Notes: generated from the letters alone by a model not told the origin. 64,000 bases of DNA from DAOTTY01 sp964451095 (GCA_964451095.1 CAYVGI010000006.1:1-64000); one strand, 5' to 3'; counted from the first letter of the stretch, positions 45,067 through 54,533 are shown. Made by a program: numbers and translations.

Positions 45067-45963
45067 ATGGACATTAATCCGGCAAAAATGAATGATGTAG
45101 GTAATGAAGCAGCGCACATTCTTGTCGTTGACGACGAGGGTGCGATTCGCTACTCCGTTAGTAAAACCCTGCAACGGGTAGGCTACCGCGTGAGCGAGGC
45201 GGCAAGTGGCGAAGAAGCGATTGAAATGGTCAACGGGCAGGACTTTGACGTGGTTTTGACAGACATCCGTATGCCCGGCATCGACGGTGTGGAACTGCTG
45301 CGGCGCATTAAAGACCTGGTGCCAGACGCAAGCGTTATCCTGATGACGGGCTATGCCAGCCTGGGCACAGCAATCGAGGCGCTGCGACTGGGCGCACACG
45401 ACTACCTGATTAAGCCTAGCTCCAGCCAGGACATCAAGCACAGCGTCTCCGAGGGCATCAAGCGTTCTCGCAATTTGCGCCGCCGCCGTGACCTACTCAA
45501 GGTGATCCAGCGTAACCTCTCCGAACTGCAAACCACGCAGATCAAAGCGGAGCAGCCACCCGCCTACGAGGGCTATGACGAACCCCGCCCGGCAGTCGAA
45601 CCGTCGCTGGACGATGTGACCGTGCCGGAACAGGCGAGCAGTATGCAGCTTGGGATGCTGACGGTGTTCCCCGGTCGTTACCAGATCGCGGTTGAGGACA
45701 AACCGATTGATCTGACCCCGACGGAGTTCGACCTGCTGTTGTATTTGGCGGCACACCAGGGGCGGGTGGTTTCCTGCCACGAGTTGGTGCGCGAAGTGCG
45801 CGGCTACACCGTGGGCGAGGCGGAAGCACGCGAGGTCATCCGCCCGCATGTGAGCAACCTGCGCCGCAAGCTAAAAAAAGCGGGTTTAGACCAGGATCTC
45901 ATCGTTAATGTGCGTGGCATTGGCTATCGGCTAAGCGAGCGTGCGTCTAACGGCAGCAACTAG
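45067..45963 (+). CDS. OmpR/PhoB-type response regulator
   Basis: From ATG 45067, which follows GAGG at about 6 bases, the protein is 298 residues. A receiver domain (16-135) has D22-D23, phospho-acceptor D66, T94 and K116. A basic linker and a disordered stretch (about 140-195) lead to a winged-helix domain (about 200-297) with LTPTEFDLLLYLAAHQGRVVS and the C-terminal VRGIGYRL. It binds DNA when phosphorylated. No kinase gene is adjacent, so it is an orphan here. The linker is longer than usual. Confidence 0.9.
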   Translation: MDINPAKMNDVGNEAAHILVVDDEGAIRYSVSKTLQRVGYRVSEAASGEEAIEMVNGQDFDVVLTDIRMPGIDGVELLRRIKDLVPDASVILMTGYASLGTAIEALRLGAHDYLIKPSSSQDIKHSVSEGIKRSRNLRRRRDLLKVIQRNLSELQTTQIKAEQPPAYEGYDEPRPAVEPSLDDVTVPEQASSMQLGMLTVFPGRYQIAVEDKPIDLTPTEFDLLLYLAAHQGRVVSCHELVREVRGYTVGEAEAREVIRPHVSNLRRKLKKAGLDQDLIVNVRGIGYRLSERASNGSN

Positions 45964-46001
45964 CAGCATACGTTCCTCTTCGTCCGCGAGGTCACGGTGA
46001 A

Positions 46002-46035
46002 CAGGCAGGGTCGCCCAAAGTGGGTGCTCTGCCTG
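46002..46035 (+). terminator. Hairpin after the response regulator gene
   Basis: CAGGCAG pairs with CTGCCTG, with an inner stem CGCCCA/TGGGTG closing a 3-base loop. It is 40 bases after the stop. Only a short ATTT follows, so termination would be weak. Confidence 0.55.
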
Positions 46036-46109
46036 ATTTGCGTTTAGGGGATGTTTGTCCACATGGCTAGCCGCTGTTGCCCACCCGGTTAAATTGTGTG
46101 GTCTTTGCG

Positions 46110-46138
46110 TTGATTTATTTTGAGATTAACGATATAAA
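46110..46138 (+). promoter_or_regulatory. Promoter of the DICT-GAF gene
   Basis: TTGATT (46110-46115), 17 bases, TATAAA (46133-46138). It implies a leader of about 180 bases. Confidence 0.6.
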
Positions 46139-46144
46139 TACAAG

Positions 46145-46324
46145 AAAAGTTAAGCGTTTTTCATCTTGCATCAATGTTTGTGCTTTATGCTGTCGTCTAG
46201 TTGAGCTAATTACAGGGCGAAACGGGCTTGTCCCCCCCATCACGTCAGCGGGAACCTGTGTAGTCCAGATTTCAACGAACAAGTTCAACGCTTGTTAACT
46301 TAGTTGTGTACCTAAAGGTAAGTC
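46145..46324 (+). other. Leader of the DICT-GAF gene with inverted repeats
   Basis: This region has lower GC than its surroundings and no gene. AACAAG (46278-46283) and CTTGTT (46291-46296) form a 6-bp inverted repeat around 7 bases. ACAGG near 46211 could pair with CCTGT near 46256 around a C-rich hairpin. No known riboswitch was recognised. AAAGGT 6 bases before the ATG is the ribosome site. Confidence 0.3.
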
Positions 46325-47614
46325 ATGTCTATTTCACTCTACAACTCGCTGGCATCCCAGTACCAACACATTCGGCGCGTGAACACCGTGCCGATGATGA
46401 ACGTCATCAGCCACCACATTGAAGATCAAGTCATCAATCACGGGATGCCCGTGGACTTTTACGCCGGGTTTGAGAAGTTCTCGCAATTTCCAGACCAGAT
46501 GAAGCGCTACACCCGCCTGGGTAACGTCTGCCGCCGTGTATATGTCATCGGCGTGCCAGATGTGCGCCCGCCTGCCATTCCGGGCATTGAGTACATCCCG
46601 CTAGACCCGACCTCACCGCTGGCAATTGAGTGGTTTGTGCTGGTGGATACACCACAGTTCTGGACGTTGCTCTCCACCCAGGAGCAGGACGGGCGCGACG
46701 AAATGACCGGACGCCGCCGCTTTGATGGGGTGTGGACATTCGACGAGAATGTGGTTGACCGGGCAACGCTGCTCATCTCCCAGATGATGAACAAGATGTA
46801 CGAGCCCGTTGGCAACCGGGACTACCGTGCCCAAAACCAGCACATTGCGGAGATTAACTCCAGCATGATCCAAAAGCTGGAGAACCAACAACTGCGCAGC
46901 CACCGTTACTTCGTGCAGTCCAACACACTGTCTCAGGTTGCCCAGGCAATGCCCAAGGTAAGCGACAGCGACCAGTTCATCCGCTCCACAGTAGAGATGA
47001 TCTACCACCTTTTCGGCGCGATTGGTGTGCTGGTGTACCTTAAGTCTCAGGACGGGCAATTGAGCATTGTCGCCGGTGCCGGGGAAGTGAACGCGAACAG
47101 CGGCACCGTCGTAAACCGGGAAAGCATCGCAACCCGCACGATTGACCAGAAGATGCCGCTGCTGGTACCAGAGATGCGCAACGGCTTCGACCGTGACCCG
47201 TACCTACCCACCGCACAGACGCTCATCGCCGCACCCATCATCGGTGCCAAGGGCATCCACGGTGCAATTACGCTGGGTGGCAACCAGGCAAACATCTGGT
47301 CGGACAACGATGTTCAGCTAGTGGCAGCAATCGGGAGCCTGCTGGCAGTGATGCTAGAGGCAGGCAATGGTGACAAAGGCAACGGTAGCGCCCTCGTCGG
47401 GGACTCTCGCGAGCTGCACACGCAGATGGCGTACCTGATGATCTTGCAGCGCCGCCTGCGTGCGGAACCCATTTCCGACAATCAGCGCACCGTGCTCGAT
47501 CAGGTCGATCAGTTTGCGGTCACGCTGGCACAGGCAATTGGCGTGCCGGAAAAGACGATTAAGCACATCATCAACGCCAAGCCGAACACACAGCGGGCAC
47601 TTGAAGATATGTAG
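46325..47614 (+). CDS. DICT domain and GAF domain sensor protein
   Basis: The 429-residue protein has an N-terminal DICT sensory domain at about 30-155 (DFYAGFEKFSQF, VYVIGVPDVRPP, EWFVLVDTPQFWTLL, FDGVWTFDE). A linker helix and a GAF domain follow (about 210-345, VAQAMPKVSD to LLAVMLEAG), then a helical end of about 70 residues. DICT usually accompanies diguanylate cyclase or two-component domains and is thought to sense light or redox state. No output domain is present, so signalling is probably by protein contact. The response regulator upstream, which has no kinase nearby, may be a partner. Confidence 0.82.
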   Translation: MSISLYNSLASQYQHIRRVNTVPMMNVISHHIEDQVINHGMPVDFYAGFEKFSQFPDQMKRYTRLGNVCRRVYVIGVPDVRPPAIPGIEYIPLDPTSPLAIEWFVLVDTPQFWTLLSTQEQDGRDEMTGRRRFDGVWTFDENVVDRATLLISQMMNKMYEPVGNRDYRAQNQHIAEINSSMIQKLENQQLRSHRYFVQSNTLSQVAQAMPKVSDSDQFIRSTVEMIYHLFGAIGVLVYLKSQDGQLSIVAGAGEVNANSGTVVNRESIATRTIDQKMPLLVPEMRNGFDRDPYLPTAQTLIAAPIIGAKGIHGAITLGGNQANIWSDNDVQLVAAIGSLLAVMLEAGNGDKGNGSALVGDSRELHTQMAYLMILQRRLRAEPISDNQRTVLDQVDQFAVTLAQAIGVPEKTIKHIINAKPNTQRALEDM

Positions 47615-47635
47615 TCGCACAGTTTGCATGTGCAC

Positions 47636-47663
47636 GCCGGGGGATGGCAACGCTGCCCCCGGC
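47636..47663 (+). terminator. GC-rich hairpin after the DICT-GAF gene
   Basis: GCCGGGGG (47636-47643) pairs with CCCCCGGC (47656-47663) around 12 bases, 21 bases after the stop. No T run follows. Confidence 0.45.
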
Positions 47664-47755
47664 ACCTCCTCCAACTTCTCTGTAGCAAAACCCCCATCCC
47701 TCCCCTAATATGTGGCACCGATTAACGTGTTGCCCATGTTGAGGCGGGGTTGCCT

Positions 47756-49990
47756 GTGAAAAAGAACCATATTGCACCTATTCTGTTGGCGCTGTTCCTG
47801 CTGGTAGGGATGCCGCCTGCGCCGGGCGCTGCTGCCTGCACGGAGGCGACCGGGCGCACCGAGCGCCAGTCCTATCGCAGTGTGATTGCGACTACCACCA
47901 TGCACTACACGGTGTACCTGCCCCCCTGCTACGACGATAACACGGTGAGCAGCTACCCCACCGTCTACCTGATGCACGGCTCCGCGCAGTTTGACGACCA
48001 CTGGCTGCAAATCGGGCTGGATGACGTGCTAGACGCGGGCATTACGTCCGGTGAGCTGCCGCCCATGATCGCTGTGCTGCCGTATGGCGAGTGGATCGCC
48101 AATGAGAACCGCTTTGAGGATGTGTCGTTCGAGATGGTGTTTTTGCAGGAACTGCTGCCCGCCGTGGAAAGCGCCTACCGTGTGTCTGCTGAACGGGACA
48201 CACGCGCCATCGGTGGCATTTCTCGTGGCGGCTTTTGGGCGTATGTCATCGCGTTCCGGCACCCGACGTTGTTTGGGGCAGTGGGTGGGCACAGCGCCTT
48301 CTTTGACCCCTACCACGCCCCACCAGAGCATAACCCGCTCGACCTCGCGCTGGACGCCGAGGGCATTGACGACCTGCGCATCTGGCTAGACCGGGGTGCC
48401 CAGGACTTCGCTCGCCCCGGACTTGACCAGATGGACGAGCACTTGCGGCAGCGCGGCGTGGACTACACCTACACGGTGCACGCACAGGGCGAGCACGACA
48501 ACCGCTACTGGCGCGAACACGTCGCCGAGTACCTGGCATTTTATGCGGAACCGTGGCAGTCGTCGCAACCTGTGGCAGTGCCCACCGTAGACCCGGCGGC
48601 GTTTACGTTCAGCCCGCCGCGTGCCACCCCCACCGCAGACGTAGACCTGTTCGAGTTCACACCGCCAAAGGCACAGGCAACCGCCACCCCCGCGCCAACC
48701 GAAGCAGTGACGAATGCCCGTTTGGTATTTGTGCCCGTGGTAGCGTTTAACAGCACCCGCGCCAACCTGGACAGCGGCGCGTTCTGGGACCTGCTGGCGG
48801 GTGCACCCGACCGTGACTTCATCCTGGATACAGACACCGCCGCGCTGCTTGCCGCCAACGGTGTGAACGTTCCCCAGGCACGCACCATCCCGCCCAACGA
48901 GCTAATGCCCGCGCTGTGGGCAGACCGCAACAAGTACGCGCTGCTGCCGTTCGACGCACTGCACCCGCGCTACCGTGTGCTAAACATCGACAACGAGCAC
49001 CCGCTGATGAGCGTGGACAACTACCCGCTGGCGCTGCCCAGCGCTGCCCCGAACTTCGACCCCGCCCTGCTAACCACCCTCACCCTGTCCGGCGTGACGG
49101 CAATTACCCGTGATTCCATCGCGCCGATTGACGAATATGGTGTGCAGTGGGTGAGCAGCGGCATTGCCGACTACACCACGCGCGTGGACTTCTTCCACAC
49201 CAGCAACGAGGTGTCGTTTACGCCGCTGTGCCCGCAATTTACCGAGCAGCCGCTCGGCGCGTTTTGCTCCAAGGACGCCCACTTCGACATTCTCACCCGC
49301 GTGGGTGTAGACGTAGTGGAGCTTTCCGGCAATCATAACAACGACTACGGCTACGACAACTACCGCCGCACCTTGCAGATGTACCAGCAGGCGGGCATCC
49401 AAACGCTGGGCGGCGGCGAAACCCCGCAAGAAGCGCAGCAACCGCTCCTGCTGGAGCACAACGGCAGCACCATCGCCATGATTGCCTGTAACGACGCCGG
49501 ACCCTACTACGCGCTTGCCAGCGATGACCGCCCCGGCGCGGCGGACTGCAAAGGCGGCTGGCTGCGAGAGGCGCTGGGCACCCTGCGCCCAAACGTGGAT
49601 GTCATCGTGGTCACAGTGCAGCACATTGAGTATGAGGAGTACCTGCCACGGACGGAAATCCAACTGGACTTCCGGCAGATTGCCGACTGGGGCGCGGATG
49701 TCGTCGCGGGGACGCACGCGCACAAGCCGCAGTCATTTGAGTTCTACGGGACGGCACGCGGCAGCACCGCAGTGATTCACTATGGGTTGGGCAACCTGTT
49801 CTTCGACCAGCCGTTTTGGGGCAACTCCCGCTTTTGGATGGACACGCTGTACATCTACGACGGGCGTTTGGTCACGGTTGATCTGTTCACGGGCATCATT
49901 GATGAGCAGGCACGCCCGCGCCGCATGACCGCCGAAGAACAGAAGAACTTCCTGGAGTTCATGTTCCTGGTAAACAACGGGGTACAATAG
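47756..49990 (+). CDS. Secreted esterase-CapA (metallophosphatase-like) fusion protein
   Basis: A protein of about 744 residues starts with a signal peptide (to about residue 27). An esterase D-like alpha/beta hydrolase domain follows (about 30-270), with the nucleophile elbow GGISRGGF and a late His (GEHDNRYW). A Thr/Pro-rich linker (about 275-320) leads to a CapA/PgsA-type domain with GNHNNDYGYDN, TVQHIEYEEYLP, VAGTHAHKPQ and YGLGNLFFDQ, which are typical metal-ligand and fold motifs. CapA-like domains are linked to poly-gamma-glutamate capsules, but no capB/C lies near. Start is GTG 47756; TTG 47750 is possible. The combination is unusual. Confidence 0.8.
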   Translation: MKKNHIAPILLALFLLVGMPPAPGAAACTEATGRTERQSYRSVIATTTMHYTVYLPPCYDDNTVSSYPTVYLMHGSAQFDDHWLQIGLDDVLDAGITSGELPPMIAVLPYGEWIANENRFEDVSFEMVFLQELLPAVESAYRVSAERDTRAIGGISRGGFWAYVIAFRHPTLFGAVGGHSAFFDPYHAPPEHNPLDLALDAEGIDDLRIWLDRGAQDFARPGLDQMDEHLRQRGVDYTYTVHAQGEHDNRYWREHVAEYLAFYAEPWQSSQPVAVPTVDPAAFTFSPPRATPTADVDLFEFTPPKAQATATPAPTEAVTNARLVFVPVVAFNSTRANLDSGAFWDLLAGAPDRDFILDTDTAALLAANGVNVPQARTIPPNELMPALWADRNKYALLPFDALHPRYRVLNIDNEHPLMSVDNYPLALPSAAPNFDPALLTTLTLSGVTAITRDSIAPIDEYGVQWVSSGIADYTTRVDFFHTSNEVSFTPLCPQFTEQPLGAFCSKDAHFDILTRVGVDVVELSGNHNNDYGYDNYRRTLQMYQQAGIQTLGGGETPQEAQQPLLLEHNGSTIAMIACNDAGPYYALASDDRPGAADCKGGWLREALGTLRPNVDVIVVTVQHIEYEEYLPRTEIQLDFRQIADWGADVVAGTHAHKPQSFEFYGTARGSTAVIHYGLGNLFFDQPFWGNSRFWMDTLYIYDGRLVTVDLFTGIIDEQARPRRMTAEEQKNFLEFMFLVNNGVQ

Positions 49991-50050
49991 CCGTGCTACC
50001 ATCATCATTACTATCCACTATCATTGCCATCACACAAGGAAGAGAGAAAT

Positions 50051-52093
50051 ATGTACCACCGCCTGCTGCCTGCGCTGCTGCTCCTGCTGTTGCTGCCCAT
50101 GCCCACCGCCCACGCTCAGGGGCTTTCCGATGAGGCGTTCGAGGCGACCATCAGTGCTGCGAACCAACGGGTACCTGGGCTGGGACGCCCCGACCGCTGG
50201 GAGTTCGAGATTCTGCTGCCGTCTACGGACAGTGCAGTGATGTGCCGGCTGGTGCCGGGCTTCAAGACGGACACCACGCGCCAACCCTTTATCGTCTCGC
50301 TGTTCTATGGGGAGACAACCTACACGCTGCACGCTGCTGACGATGGCAGCATCATCCAGCCGTGTGACCCACAGCTTGGCAATATCGGGATGCAACCGCT
50401 GCCCGCACTGCCCCGTGCCGCCGATGCGTGCACGGTCACGCCCGGCAACGGAGAGTTCGCCAATGTGCGGCTCGTGCCGGAAGTCGAAGCGGAGCAAACG
50501 GGCACCATCACAGGCGAACAGCTTGTGCTAGGGCGCAACGAGGACACGACATGGTATCTAGTAGAGAGCGGTTGGGTGGCAGGCACCGTCGTGAGCACAG
50601 CGGGCGACTGCTCCCCGAACATCCTACCCGCCCGTGACCCGAATATCGTCACCTATACGCTGACGGTTCCAGCGGCAGGCAGCACGACCAACGGCACACC
50701 CATCGCTGCCATTCCATCCGATTTCACCTGCCCGCCGAACTTTGAGGGCTACCTCACCCCGCGCATTACCACCGGGCAGATCACGGCGCAGGTGGAACAG
50801 GGCGGCTTGCCAAACACACTGCGCACCTTGCCCACCACCGAGAGCGAACAGGTCGGGCAAATCCAGCCAGGGCGGCGCATTGACCGCGTGTGGAACGGCC
50901 CGCAATGCAGCAGCGGCTTTGTGTGGTGGGATGTGCAAGTGGACGGTGTGCGCGGCTGGACGGCAGAATCCAGCGCGGCAGACAACACCTACTTCCTTGC
51001 ACCCACGACGGGCAGCGCGGCAACGCCACCGCCCACTCCAGCATCAGAGGTCGCGCAGTTGCCCGCCGCCGCAGCGACCGCGATTACACTGCAAAACATC
51101 CCTAGCGTGGAAAATACGTTTACGGTGGATGACCGCACCGTAGCGTCGTTCGCCTGGCGAGATAACCCCGTGCGCGGCGAGGCGTATATCGTTAGCGCCG
51201 ATGATGAGAACCTGCTGGTAGACCCGGTGCAGAATACTACCATCACCTACGAACTCATCGCGGAAGAAGTCAATGTGTTTGCTGCCAACAACAGCGGCGA
51301 TGTACTCGCAATGGGAGACACAACGGGTGGCATCACGCTGCTGCTGCTAAACACCGATGCTTCATCTGTCCGGTTGCCAGACGCCCATGGCAGTACGATT
51401 GAGCGAGCGCTGTTCAACCCTGACGATACACTGCTTGCCACCACCAGCACAGACGGCGACGAGGGTATTTTGCACCTATGGAATGCCCCGGCGCTGCGCC
51501 TGTTTACGACGGAAGCGGTCACTGTGACAGACCCGCCGCTGCGGAATATCCGCTTTCCGTTCCCGGTTGCCGATGTCGCCTTCAGTGCGAACGGTGAGCA
51601 CATGGCAGTTGTGGCGGCACAGCGCACCGACGACCCGGACGCCGCACTGTGGGTCTATGCGGACGGCGGCACGGGCGAGAACACGCTCACGCTGCTGCTG
51701 GAAGACACACAGGGTGCAGCATTTGTGGAGCCAGTTCCCGCAGACGCGGGCGGTGATTTCATCTATGGGCGCGGTGGCGACCTGTACAGCCTGGATGTCG
51801 CCAGCGGTGAGGAGCGCCCCCGCGCTAGCCAGCCTGCGTTCCTGGTGACGGATGTCGCGTTCGGCGCGTCTGAGAGCGGTGATGTGTTGATGCTTGCCGC
51901 ACACCGCCCCAACGCAACCGCCTCCACAGATGACGCGCCGCTGCTGGGCTACGATTACAGCGTGCCCGGCGAACTGAACGCCCCCGTCACCGTTGCACAG
52001 GGCAGCGCGAGCGCGGTACAGTTCAACACGGCGGGCAGCACATTTGCCGTGCTGGGCACAGACGGTACGCTGCGCTTTTTCGCACTTCCCTAG
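50051..52093 (+). CDS. Secreted protein with SH3-like and beta-propeller-like regions
   Basis: From ATG 50051, preceded by AAGGA and GAGAG, the protein is 680 residues. A signal peptide ends near AHAQ (residue 23). About 100 residues then lead to two SH3b-like stretches (NVRLVPEVEAEQTGTI and later NTLRTLPTTESEQVGQIQPG). The C-terminal half (about 350-680) has repeating blades such as LFNPDDTLLATTSTDGDEGILHLWN and VAFSANGEHMAVVAA, which look like a WD40/TolB-type propeller. It probably sits outside the cell or at the wall. Role unknown. It follows the CapA fusion by 60 bases. Confidence 0.7.
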   Translation: MYHRLLPALLLLLLLPMPTAHAQGLSDEAFEATISAANQRVPGLGRPDRWEFEILLPSTDSAVMCRLVPGFKTDTTRQPFIVSLFYGETTYTLHAADDGSIIQPCDPQLGNIGMQPLPALPRAADACTVTPGNGEFANVRLVPEVEAEQTGTITGEQLVLGRNEDTTWYLVESGWVAGTVVSTAGDCSPNILPARDPNIVTYTLTVPAAGSTTNGTPIAAIPSDFTCPPNFEGYLTPRITTGQITAQVEQGGLPNTLRTLPTTESEQVGQIQPGRRIDRVWNGPQCSSGFVWWDVQVDGVRGWTAESSAADNTYFLAPTTGSAATPPPTPASEVAQLPAAAATAITLQNIPSVENTFTVDDRTVASFAWRDNPVRGEAYIVSADDENLLVDPVQNTTITYELIAEEVNVFAANNSGDVLAMGDTTGGITLLLLNTDASSVRLPDAHGSTIERALFNPDDTLLATTSTDGDEGILHLWNAPALRLFTTEAVTVTDPPLRNIRFPFPVADVAFSANGEHMAVVAAQRTDDPDAALWVYADGGTGENTLTLLLEDTQGAAFVEPVPADAGGDFIYGRGGDLYSLDVASGEERPRASQPAFLVTDVAFGASESGDVLMLAAHRPNATASTDDAPLLGYDYSVPGELNAPVTVAQGSASAVQFNTAGSTFAVLGTDGTLRFFALP

Positions 52094-52121
52094 CGCCACC
52101 CGCCGCGATCCCTCGCAAGAC

Positions 52122-52154
52122 AAGCCGTAACACTGCGTTGATTACGGCTTTTTT
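52122..52154 (+). terminator. Intrinsic terminator after the propeller gene
   Basis: A 9-bp stem, AAGCCGTAA with TTACGGCTT, closes an 11-base loop and is followed directly by a T run. It ends the CapA fusion and propeller transcript. Confidence 0.85.
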
Positions 52155-52198
52155 ATAACTTAATTCATGAATTTCCCTTCATGACCACTTCATCTTGG

Positions 52199-52227
52199 TT
52201 GCACGCAATTGCTGCCAGCACTATGAT
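52199..52227 (+). promoter_or_regulatory. Promoter of the sulfotransferase gene
   Basis: TTGCAC (52199-52204), 17 bases, TATGAT (52222-52227), about 48 bases before the ATG. Confidence 0.6.
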
Positions 52228-52274
52228 GATGGCTAGCACGCAACACATCCACGGGAAGCAGCACAGGGCAATTT

Positions 52275-53138
52275 ATGACACCCAATCCGATCCTCATTTT
52301 GTCTAGCGGGCAGCGCACGGGCAGCACGCTTTTGCAGCGGTTCATCCTCTCTCACCCTCGCATCATGATCTGGGGGGAGCACGACGGCATCCTCAACGGC
52401 ATTTTCGACCGATACAATCGGCTTCATCAGTGGCAGGGCATGTTCGGGCACCAGCTAAACACCTACCTGGACAGCGGTTACAACAACTTCATCCCGAACA
52501 TGACCCCCACGCTTGATGTCATCCGCCAGAGTGAGCACGCCCTGCTAGAAACGCTGTTCCGTGACCCGGCAGCGAAGCTGGGCAAGGACATTTGGGGCTT
52601 TAAAGAGGTGTTATACGACGCGGATATCGCCGCGCACCTGCGCGACCTGTACCCCGACCTGCGCGTGCTCTTTATCACCCGCCACCCGTTTAACTGCTTT
52701 GTCTCCCTGCTGCACGAGGAACGCCTGCGCCACGCAGAGGTCAACATCCCACTGCACGAAACATGGTCGCGCACGCGTACCAAGCAGTGGGTGCGGGACT
52801 GGACACGCATCAATGAGAGCTTTTTAGAACACCCCCAGGTCAACGACGAATGGGTGTTCCCGCTGACGTATGAGCAGCTTGTGGGCGATGTGAGCGGCAC
52901 AACAGCGAAAATCGCCGCGTGGCTAGGTTTCCCGTTGGATGAATTTGATCTCGATGTGTTCCAGCACAGGCGCTACACTGACCGCAACAACGGCAAGCCG
53001 CAACAGCAAGACACCCGCCCCAAAATCACCTGGGATGACCTCTCTGCTGAGGAATACCTGCTGATAACCCAGTCCGACTTACAGCAGGTCGCCCAGCGGC
53101 TTGGCTACGAGATGCCTAACTTAATCCACAGGGGATAA
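52275..53138 (+). CDS. Sulfotransferase-like protein
   Basis: The 287-residue protein opens with a P-loop-like 5'-phosphosulfate binding block SSGQRTGSTLLQR (10-22). A 3'-phosphate-binding-like region appears later (LFITRHPFNCFVSLLHEERLR, about 135-155) and then TYEQLVGDVSGTTAKIAAWLGF. This is the pattern of Stf0/PAPS-dependent sulfotransferases, which move sulfate from PAPS to sugars or lipids. The acceptor is unknown. It ends 3 bases before the substrate-binding protein gene, so the two share a transcript, perhaps only by chance. Confidence 0.8.
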   Translation: MTPNPILILSSGQRTGSTLLQRFILSHPRIMIWGEHDGILNGIFDRYNRLHQWQGMFGHQLNTYLDSGYNNFIPNMTPTLDVIRQSEHALLETLFRDPAAKLGKDIWGFKEVLYDADIAAHLRDLYPDLRVLFITRHPFNCFVSLLHEERLRHAEVNIPLHETWSRTRTKQWVRDWTRINESFLEHPQVNDEWVFPLTYEQLVGDVSGTTAKIAAWLGFPLDEFDLDVFQHRRYTDRNNGKPQQQDTRPKITWDDLSAEEYLLITQSDLQQVAQRLGYEMPNLIHRG

Positions 53139-53141
53139 AAT

Positions 53142-54488
53142 ATGATGCGCTTTTTAATTGCACGCCGCCCGCTGCGCTATGCGCTGCTGTTGACGACCGT
53201 TATTGCACTCAGCATGGGTGTGCTGCCCGCCACCGCCCAGCTTGATACCTTTGCCTGCCCGGATGGGTCGGCAGAACTGGTGATCGCTACGGGGGCACTC
53301 GGCGAGGAACTGCAACTGCTGAACCAATCCTTGGTGCAGTTTAATGAACGCTGCCCGAACATCACCGCCACCGCGCTGGAAACGCCCGACCTCGTGACTG
53401 ACCGCCTGGGGCTGTACATTCAGTTTTTGGGTGCCCGCAGCAACGCGGTAGACGTATACGCGATTGACGTGATCTGGCCCGCCATCGTTGCGGAGCACAT
53501 GATCGACTGGAACACCGTGCTCCCCGCAGACTCACCCTTCATTACCCAACACCCCGAAGCGCTCATCCAAAACAACACCCTGGACGGCGAACTGATTGCA
53601 CTACCGTGGTATACCGACCTCGGGCTGCTCTACTATCGCCAGGACTTGCTGGACAAATACGGTCTGTCCGTCCCCGCGACGTGGGAAGACCTCGCTGAAA
53701 GCGCCCGCATCATCCAGGAAGGTGAACGCGCGGAGGGCAACAGCGAGTTCTGGGGCTATGTGTGGCAGGGGTCACTGGGCGAAGCAACCATCGTTAACGG
53801 GCTGGAATGGCAGGCAGCAGAGGGCGGCGGCGTGATTATCTCGCCCGATGGCGAAGTGCAGGTGAACAACCCGGAGACTATCATGGCGATTGAGCGGGCG
53901 GCAGGCTGGGTAGGCGACATCAGCCCGGACAGCGTGATCGCCCACGGTCCAGAGGACTCGCGGCGCATTTGGCAGGAGGGCAACGCGGCGTTCATGCGCA
54001 ACTGGACGTATGCCTACAACCTCAGTGCCCAGGACGGCAGTGCAGTGCAGAACCTGTTCGGGTTGGCACCGCTGCCCGCAGGCAGCGAGCGTGCCGCAGC
54101 GACGTTGGGCGGCTGGAGCCTGGCGGTATCCCAGTACAGCGACAACCCCGAAGCAGCAACCGCACTCGCACTGTTCCTGACCAGCGCCGAACAGCAAACC
54201 TTCCGTGCCCTGGAGGGCGGCTTTGCACCAACGGCACTGTCGGTATACGACCAGCAGGAGATGCAAGATAGCCCCAACGCGCCGCTGTTCGCGCAGACGT
54301 TTGAGACGCTGAGCACCAACAGCGCCACACCGCGCCCGTCTACGGTCGCCGGGGATCGCTACAACGATGTGTCCCGCTTGTACGCCAATGCAGTGCATTC
54401 CGTGCTGCGCGGGGAGGCGGACGCCAGAATCGCGCTAGACGACTTAGAGTTCGACTTAGAAGATCTGGTCTTCGAGCTAGGCTTCTAG
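53142..54488 (+). CDS. Extracellular solute-binding protein (family 1, sugar ABC transporter)
   Basis: The 448-residue protein has a signal peptide (to about residue 34, ATAQ). There is no lipobox cysteine, so how it stays at the cell surface is unclear. The two-lobed family 1 binding fold follows (PWYTDLGLLYYRQDLLDKYGL, WEDLAESARIIQEGE, LPAGSERAAATLGGWSLAVSQYSDNPEAA). Such proteins bind oligosaccharides such as maltose or trehalose. The two permeases follow after a terminator. No ATPase gene is here, so a shared MsmX-like ATPase elsewhere is likely. Confidence 0.92.
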   Translation: MMRFLIARRPLRYALLLTTVIALSMGVLPATAQLDTFACPDGSAELVIATGALGEELQLLNQSLVQFNERCPNITATALETPDLVTDRLGLYIQFLGARSNAVDVYAIDVIWPAIVAEHMIDWNTVLPADSPFITQHPEALIQNNTLDGELIALPWYTDLGLLYYRQDLLDKYGLSVPATWEDLAESARIIQEGERAEGNSEFWGYVWQGSLGEATIVNGLEWQAAEGGGVIISPDGEVQVNNPETIMAIERAAGWVGDISPDSVIAHGPEDSRRIWQEGNAAFMRNWTYAYNLSAQDGSAVQNLFGLAPLPAGSERAAATLGGWSLAVSQYSDNPEAATALALFLTSAEQQTFRALEGGFAPTALSVYDQQEMQDSPNAPLFAQTFETLSTNSATPRPSTVAGDRYNDVSRLYANAVHSVLRGEADARIALDDLEFDLEDLVFELGF

Positions 54489-54510
54489 CGCAAACGAACA
54501 CATAACAACC

Positions 54511-54533
54511 GGGCGCCTAACAGCGCCCTTTTT
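54511..54533 (+). terminator. Intrinsic terminator between the binding protein and permeases
   Basis: GGGCGC with GCGCCC around a 6-base loop, followed by five Ts. Partial read-through here would keep the binding protein in excess over the permeases, a common arrangement. Confidence 0.8.
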
